This document shows, piece by piece, positions 5,835 to 8,532 of a stretch of 8,532 nucleotides of DNA. Made by a program: the position numbers and the translations under genes. This DNA comes from Sulfurimonas sp. (lineage in GTDB: Bacteria; Campylobacterota; Campylobacteria; Campylobacterales; Sulfurimonadaceae), in NCBI GenBank assembly GCA_027056465.1, contig JALUKS010000147.1, positions 1 through 8,532 on the forward strand, given 5' to 3'. The notes beneath the pieces were generated by a model. It was not told where the DNA came from. It did no database searches and saw only the letters and a program-made list of their open reading frames with translations. Within the stretch, counting starts at the first letter, position 1. The number at the start of each line of letters is the position of its first letter.

Positions 5835-6398
5835 ATGCTCATAGTCGGTCTAGGAAACCCTGGTTCCGACTATGAAACTACGCGCCATAACATTGGCTTT
5901 ATGGTTATAGATGAACTTAATCGTCGTCTTCACTCTACAGATGTTTCTAAAACAGCTTTTTTAGGCAACTGCTACAAATCAAAAAATCATTTTTTATTAA
6001 AACCACTTACCTTTATGAATCTCTCTGGTGATAGTGTCATAAAAGTAAAAAACTTCTATAAGCAAGAAGATGTTGTTGTAATACATGATGATTTAGATTT
6101 ACCATATGGAAGCCTGCGTTTTAAACTAGGTGGTGGTCATGGTGGGCATAATGGTCTCAAGTCTATTGATGCAAACATAGGAAAAGAGTATATTCGTGTA
6201 CGTATGGGTATTGGTAAGCCAGAGCATAAGGGAGAAATCACTTCTTATGTGCTTGGTGATTTTTCTAGTGAACAAAAAGAGTACCTTGATGCTTTTGTAG
6301 AGGAGAGTGCAGATGCTGTAGCATTTCTACTTGAGCATACTATGCAAGAGACAAGTGCAAAATTTGCAAGAAAAGCAGCACCAAAAAAAGAGAGTTAA
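5835..6398 (+). CDS. pth: Peptidyl-tRNA hydrolase
   Basis: This is a cytoplasmic esterase that frees tRNA from peptides dropped by stalled ribosomes. It has 187 residues, normal for bacterial Pth. Catalytic and binding residues are all present: Asn8 in GLGNPG, His18 in RHNIGF (E. coli His20), Asn62 in TFMNLSG (Asn68), Asp85 in HDDLDLP (Asp93), and the GGGHGGHNGL loop with His105-Asn106 (His113-Asn114). The C-terminal end is lysine-rich. The ATG follows the rplY stop by 2 nt and has no convincing ribosome binding site, so translation probably depends on coupling to rplY. The pairing of rplY with pth is widespread in bacteria and links two translation functions. Confidence 0.97.
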   Translation: MLIVGLGNPGSDYETTRHNIGFMVIDELNRRLHSTDVSKTAFLGNCYKSKNHFLLKPLTFMNLSGDSVIKVKNFYKQEDVVVIHDDLDLPYGSLRFKLGGGHGGHNGLKSIDANIGKEYIRVRMGIGKPEHKGEITSYVLGDFSSEQKEYLDAFVEESADAVAFLLEHTMQETSAKFARKAAPKKES

Positions 6399-6403
6399 AG
6401 TTT

Positions 6404-7474
6404 ATGTTAGCTTTTAAATATATAGCTTATCATTATCTAAAGTATTTCTTCGTTATTTTAGGAGCACTTGTTCTCTTTCTTGTTGGTTTTGATTATATGG
6501 GGAATGCTGATTCTCTCTCTAAATCTGCAAACTTGATTGTTATTTACCTTGTGTACAAATCATTTTTCGCCATAGATATGCTTCTTCCTATCTCTTTAGT
6601 TTTTGCTATGATAAGCACAAAAATCTTTCTTATCCGTTCAAATGCTTTAGTCTCATTTTTTTCTCTTGGGTATAGTCGTGTAGATGTTTTACGCCCATTT
6701 GTTGTAGTGTCAACTTTAATTATTTTACTATTTATCTCACTGCATTCATGGTCAAAATTTGCACGTGCAGAAGAATTTTCAAGTAATATTCGTACACATA
6801 GTCAGTACCTAAGCCCAACGCGAGATCTATTTTTTACTTATAAGGGGCAGTATGTCTATTTTGCTAGAATGTTACCCTTGCAAGAAAAAGCAGAAGGTAT
6901 TCGTGTTTTTAGTGTCAAAGAGGACTCTTTAAAAGAGGTGATTATTGCTAAAAAAGCGATATATCGAGATGGTTATTGGCTTATATCTAAGGCAGATATT
7001 ATTACAAAGCCAGATGATTTTAGCTTCTCATCTCCAGGTATGAATGAAAAAGAGGTAGAATCTTTAAAAATATTAAAAGGATTTCGCCCTAAAATACTTG
7101 ATCAAGTATATGAGGGAAAAGTGAATTTTACTATTGAAGATGCCATTGATGCTATTGAACTTTTAAAAGAACAAGGTGTTAATACTGACACGATTAGAGG
7201 AGCACTTTATAAGATATTTATCTATCCATTTTTTGTTCCTTGTCTTATAGTTATTATCTTTTTCTTTGTACCTGTTAGTGTGCGTTTTTTAAATGTTTCT
7301 CTCTTTAGTTTTGGAGCTATTTTAGCTACTTTACTTATATGGGGAGTGCTCTTCACCCTGATTGAGCTTGCAAATAACAAAACTATTTCAAGTGAACTAG
7401 CACTTATAACTCCTATTGTCATACTCTTTTTGATTGCTTTAAGGCAGTGGCGAAAGTATAGATTATCGACCTAA
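6404..7474 (+). CDS. lptG: LptF/LptG-family permease (lipopolysaccharide export)
   Basis: This is an inner-membrane subunit of the LptB2FG ABC transporter, which extracts lipopolysaccharide or lipooligosaccharide and passes it to the periplasmic bridge. The 356 residues show the YjgP/YjgQ layout: three N-terminal helices (about 11-31, 52-75, 95-113), a periplasmic beta-jellyroll domain (about 115-265, with GQYVYFARM and an EGIRVFSVKED strand pair), and three C-terminal helices (about 271-291, 297-320, 330-348). The cytoplasmic loop NALVSFFSLGYSR matches the LptB-coupling segment of the family. The N-terminal half looks somewhat nearer LptG than LptF, but assignment between the two is uncertain. 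It starts 5 nt after pth, with a weak AAGAGAG upstream, and ends the operon. The same neighbour follows pth in Helicobacter and Campylobacter. Confidence 0.85.
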   Translation: MLAFKYIAYHYLKYFFVILGALVLFLVGFDYMGNADSLSKSANLIVIYLVYKSFFAIDMLLPISLVFAMISTKIFLIRSNALVSFFSLGYSRVDVLRPFVVVSTLIILLFISLHSWSKFARAEEFSSNIRTHSQYLSPTRDLFFTYKGQYVYFARMLPLQEKAEGIRVFSVKEDSLKEVIIAKKAIYRDGYWLISKADIITKPDDFSFSSPGMNEKEVESLKILKGFRPKILDQVYEGKVNFTIEDAIDAIELLKEQGVNTDTIRGALYKIFIYPFFVPCLIVIIFFFVPVSVRFLNVSLFSFGAILATLLIWGVLFTLIELANNKTISSELALITPIVILFLIALRQWRKYRLST

Positions 7475-7491
7475 AAAGGCATATATAAGCA

Positions 7492-7507
7492 GATTTTAGA
7501 TAAAATC
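7492..7507 (+). promoter_or_regulatory. Probable lysA promoter -10 within a perfect inverted repeat
   Basis: The 57-nt gap before lysA contains GATTTTA-GA-TAAAATC, a perfect 7-2-7 palindrome. Its right half supplies a GATAAAAT-type -10 box, 26 nt before the ATG. The 12-mer TTTAGATAAAAT (7495-7506) is also found upstream of the peroxiredoxin gene. No T-run follows, so a terminator is unlikely. The ribosome binding site is a modest GGAA (7523-7526), 5 nt before the ATG. Confidence 0.5.
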
Positions 7508-7531
7508 ATTTAAAAAGAATTTGGAAATTTT

Positions 7532-8532
7532 ATGATTGATTTTAAACAACTTGCAACTGACTACAAAACTCCTCTTTATGTTTATGATTTTGACTATATG
7601 TCTGCTCAATATGAAGAGCTGAAGGCTGCCTTTAAAGGGCGTAAATCTATTTTAGCTTATGCTATAAAAGCAAACTCAAATCTTAGTGTTGTAAGACACT
7701 TCGCAAAGATGGGAAGTGGAGCTGACTGCGTTTCCATCGGAGAAGTACGACGTGCATTTCTTGCAGGTATTCCTGCTTATAAGATTATTTTTTCTGGTGT
7801 TGGTAAAACTGATGATGAGATTCGTGAAGCGATAGAGAGAGATATTTTATATATCAATGTCGAGAGTGAAGCAGAGCTTACTCGTGTAGAGATGATGGCT
7901 AAGGAGCTTGGCAAAGTCTCTCGTATTAGTATTCGTGTCAATCCAAACATCGACCCAAAAACACACCCATATATCTCAACAGGTCTGCATGATAATAAAT
8001 TTGGTGTTGATTTAAACAGTGCAAAACGTATGTATATCAAAGCAAATAACTCTGAGTATTTAGACCCTGTAGGTATTCACTTTCACATAGGTTCTCAACT
8101 TACAGAACTGACACCTATCCGTGAATCTGCTGAAATAGTTGCTGACTTAGTGCGCTCTTTAGCAGGTATTAACATTGAGCTAAAGTTCTTCGATATTGGT
8201 GGTGGTTTAGGGATTAAGTATAATGATGAGACTACGATTAAACCTTATGATTATGCTCAAGCAATTCTTGGTTGCTTAAATGCACTTGACCTTACTATTC
8301 TCTGCGAACCTGGGCGTTTCTTAACAGCAAACGCAGGCTACTTTGTGAGTAAAGTGCTTTATGAAAAGCAAAACGGTACGAAAAAATTTGTAGTGATTGA
8401 TGGAGCTATGAATGACCTTCTTCGTCCTGCACTTTATGGCGCTTACCATAAGATTACTGCCCTAACAGATGCAACAAGTGAACCACGAGCAGTAGATATT
8501 GTTGGACCTGTTTGTGAGAGTGGAGACTTTTT
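7532..8532 (+). CDS. lysA: Diaminopimelate decarboxylase, 3' partial
   Basis: This PLP enzyme makes L-lysine from meso-diaminopimelate, the last step of the pathway that also feeds peptidoglycan. The window holds 333 codons plus two bases, and the family is about 400 residues, so roughly the last 70 are missing. Motifs in order: PLYVYD (14-19), AYAIKANSN with PLP lysine Lys46, SGVGKTDDE, RVNPNIDPKTHPYISTG, HFHIGSQ (183-189), DIGGGLG (221-227, phosphate binding), EPGRF (259-263) and GPVCESGDF with Cys328, which completes the active site of the dimer partner. It starts at ATG 7532 with GGAA 5 nt upstream, 57 nt after the permease gene, and probably has its own promoter. In Campylobacter jejuni lysA occupies the same place after the permease. 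Confidence 0.97.
   Translation, partial: MIDFKQLATDYKTPLYVYDFDYMSAQYEELKAAFKGRKSILAYAIKANSNLSVVRHFAKMGSGADCVSIGEVRRAFLAGIPAYKIIFSGVGKTDDEIREAIERDILYINVESEAELTRVEMMAKELGKVSRISIRVNPNIDPKTHPYISTGLHDNKFGVDLNSAKRMYIKANNSEYLDPVGIHFHIGSQLTELTPIRESAEIVADLVRSLAGINIELKFFDIGGGLGIKYNDETTIKPYDYAQAILGCLNALDLTILCEPGRFLTANAGYFVSKVLYEKQNGTKKFVVIDGAMNDLLRPALYGAYHKITALTDATSEPRAVDIVGPVCESGDF

Noticed and set aside
7222..7422. 66-codon minus-strand open frame
   Set aside because: Antisense to the C-terminal helices of the LptF/G-type permease; a by-product of T-rich membrane-helix codons.
7492..7507. Palindrome as a rho-independent terminator after the permease gene
   Set aside because: The stem is A+T-only apart from its outer G-C pair, the loop would be 2 nt, and no T-tract follows; a promoter element is more likely.
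7777..8040. 87-codon minus-strand open frame
   Set aside because: Antisense to lysA, whose own frame has all its catalytic motifs in this stretch.

Overview
The window reads as an A+T-rich chromosomal segment of a member of the Campylobacterota (formerly Epsilonproteobacteria), probably a free-living, Sulfurimonas- or Sulfurovum-like organism. This rests on protein flavour (a 2-Cys peroxiredoxin very like Helicobacter pylori TsaA, a long-form L25/Ctc, Campylobacter-type transaldolase motifs), on promoters with strong TATAAT or GATAAAAT -10 boxes and no clear -35, and on gene order. The run tal, rplY, pth, permease matches, from memory, H. pylori HP1495-HP1498, and rplY, pth, permease, lysA matches Campylobacter jejuni Cj0311-Cj0314. 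No base composition or database search was run.

Left part (1-2176): the 3' portion of a large unidentified protein made of helical repeats with an exact 84-residue period, followed at once by an EamA-family ten-helix transporter on the same strand. A hairpin at 2135-2158 separates this from a convergent peroxiredoxin gene.

Middle (2174-3081): the peroxiredoxin gene on the minus strand and a 311-bp upstream gap. The gap is the most interesting stretch. It holds a perfect Fur/PerR-like palindrome (2855-2867) and, pointing right, a good ribosome binding site and ATG that open a 39-codon frame. The first 18 or so residues of that frame look like the N-terminus of desulforubrerythrin or desulforedoxin, and then the similarity stops. 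It appears to be the decayed or deleted front end of a second peroxide-defence gene, divergent from the peroxiredoxin. The transaldolase promoter overlaps its end.

Right part (3082-8532): a co-directional housekeeping block. Transaldolase overlaps a PilT/PilU-type pilus retraction ATPase by 4 bases. A separate TATAAT promoter then drives rplY, pth and an LptF/LptG-family permease, packed with 2- and 5-base gaps. A further promoter precedes lysA, which runs off the right edge just after its catalytic cysteine. The jobs are central sugar-phosphate metabolism, type IV pilus dynamics, translation (L25, peptidyl-tRNA recycling), lipopolysaccharide export and lysine/peptidoglycan precursor synthesis.

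I found no CRISPR array, insertion sequence, tRNA, rRNA, phage gene or other clear new defence or mobile system. The points worth follow-up are the repeat protein, the broken desulforubrerythrin-like gene with its operator, and the pilT-family gene sitting inside an otherwise conserved order.
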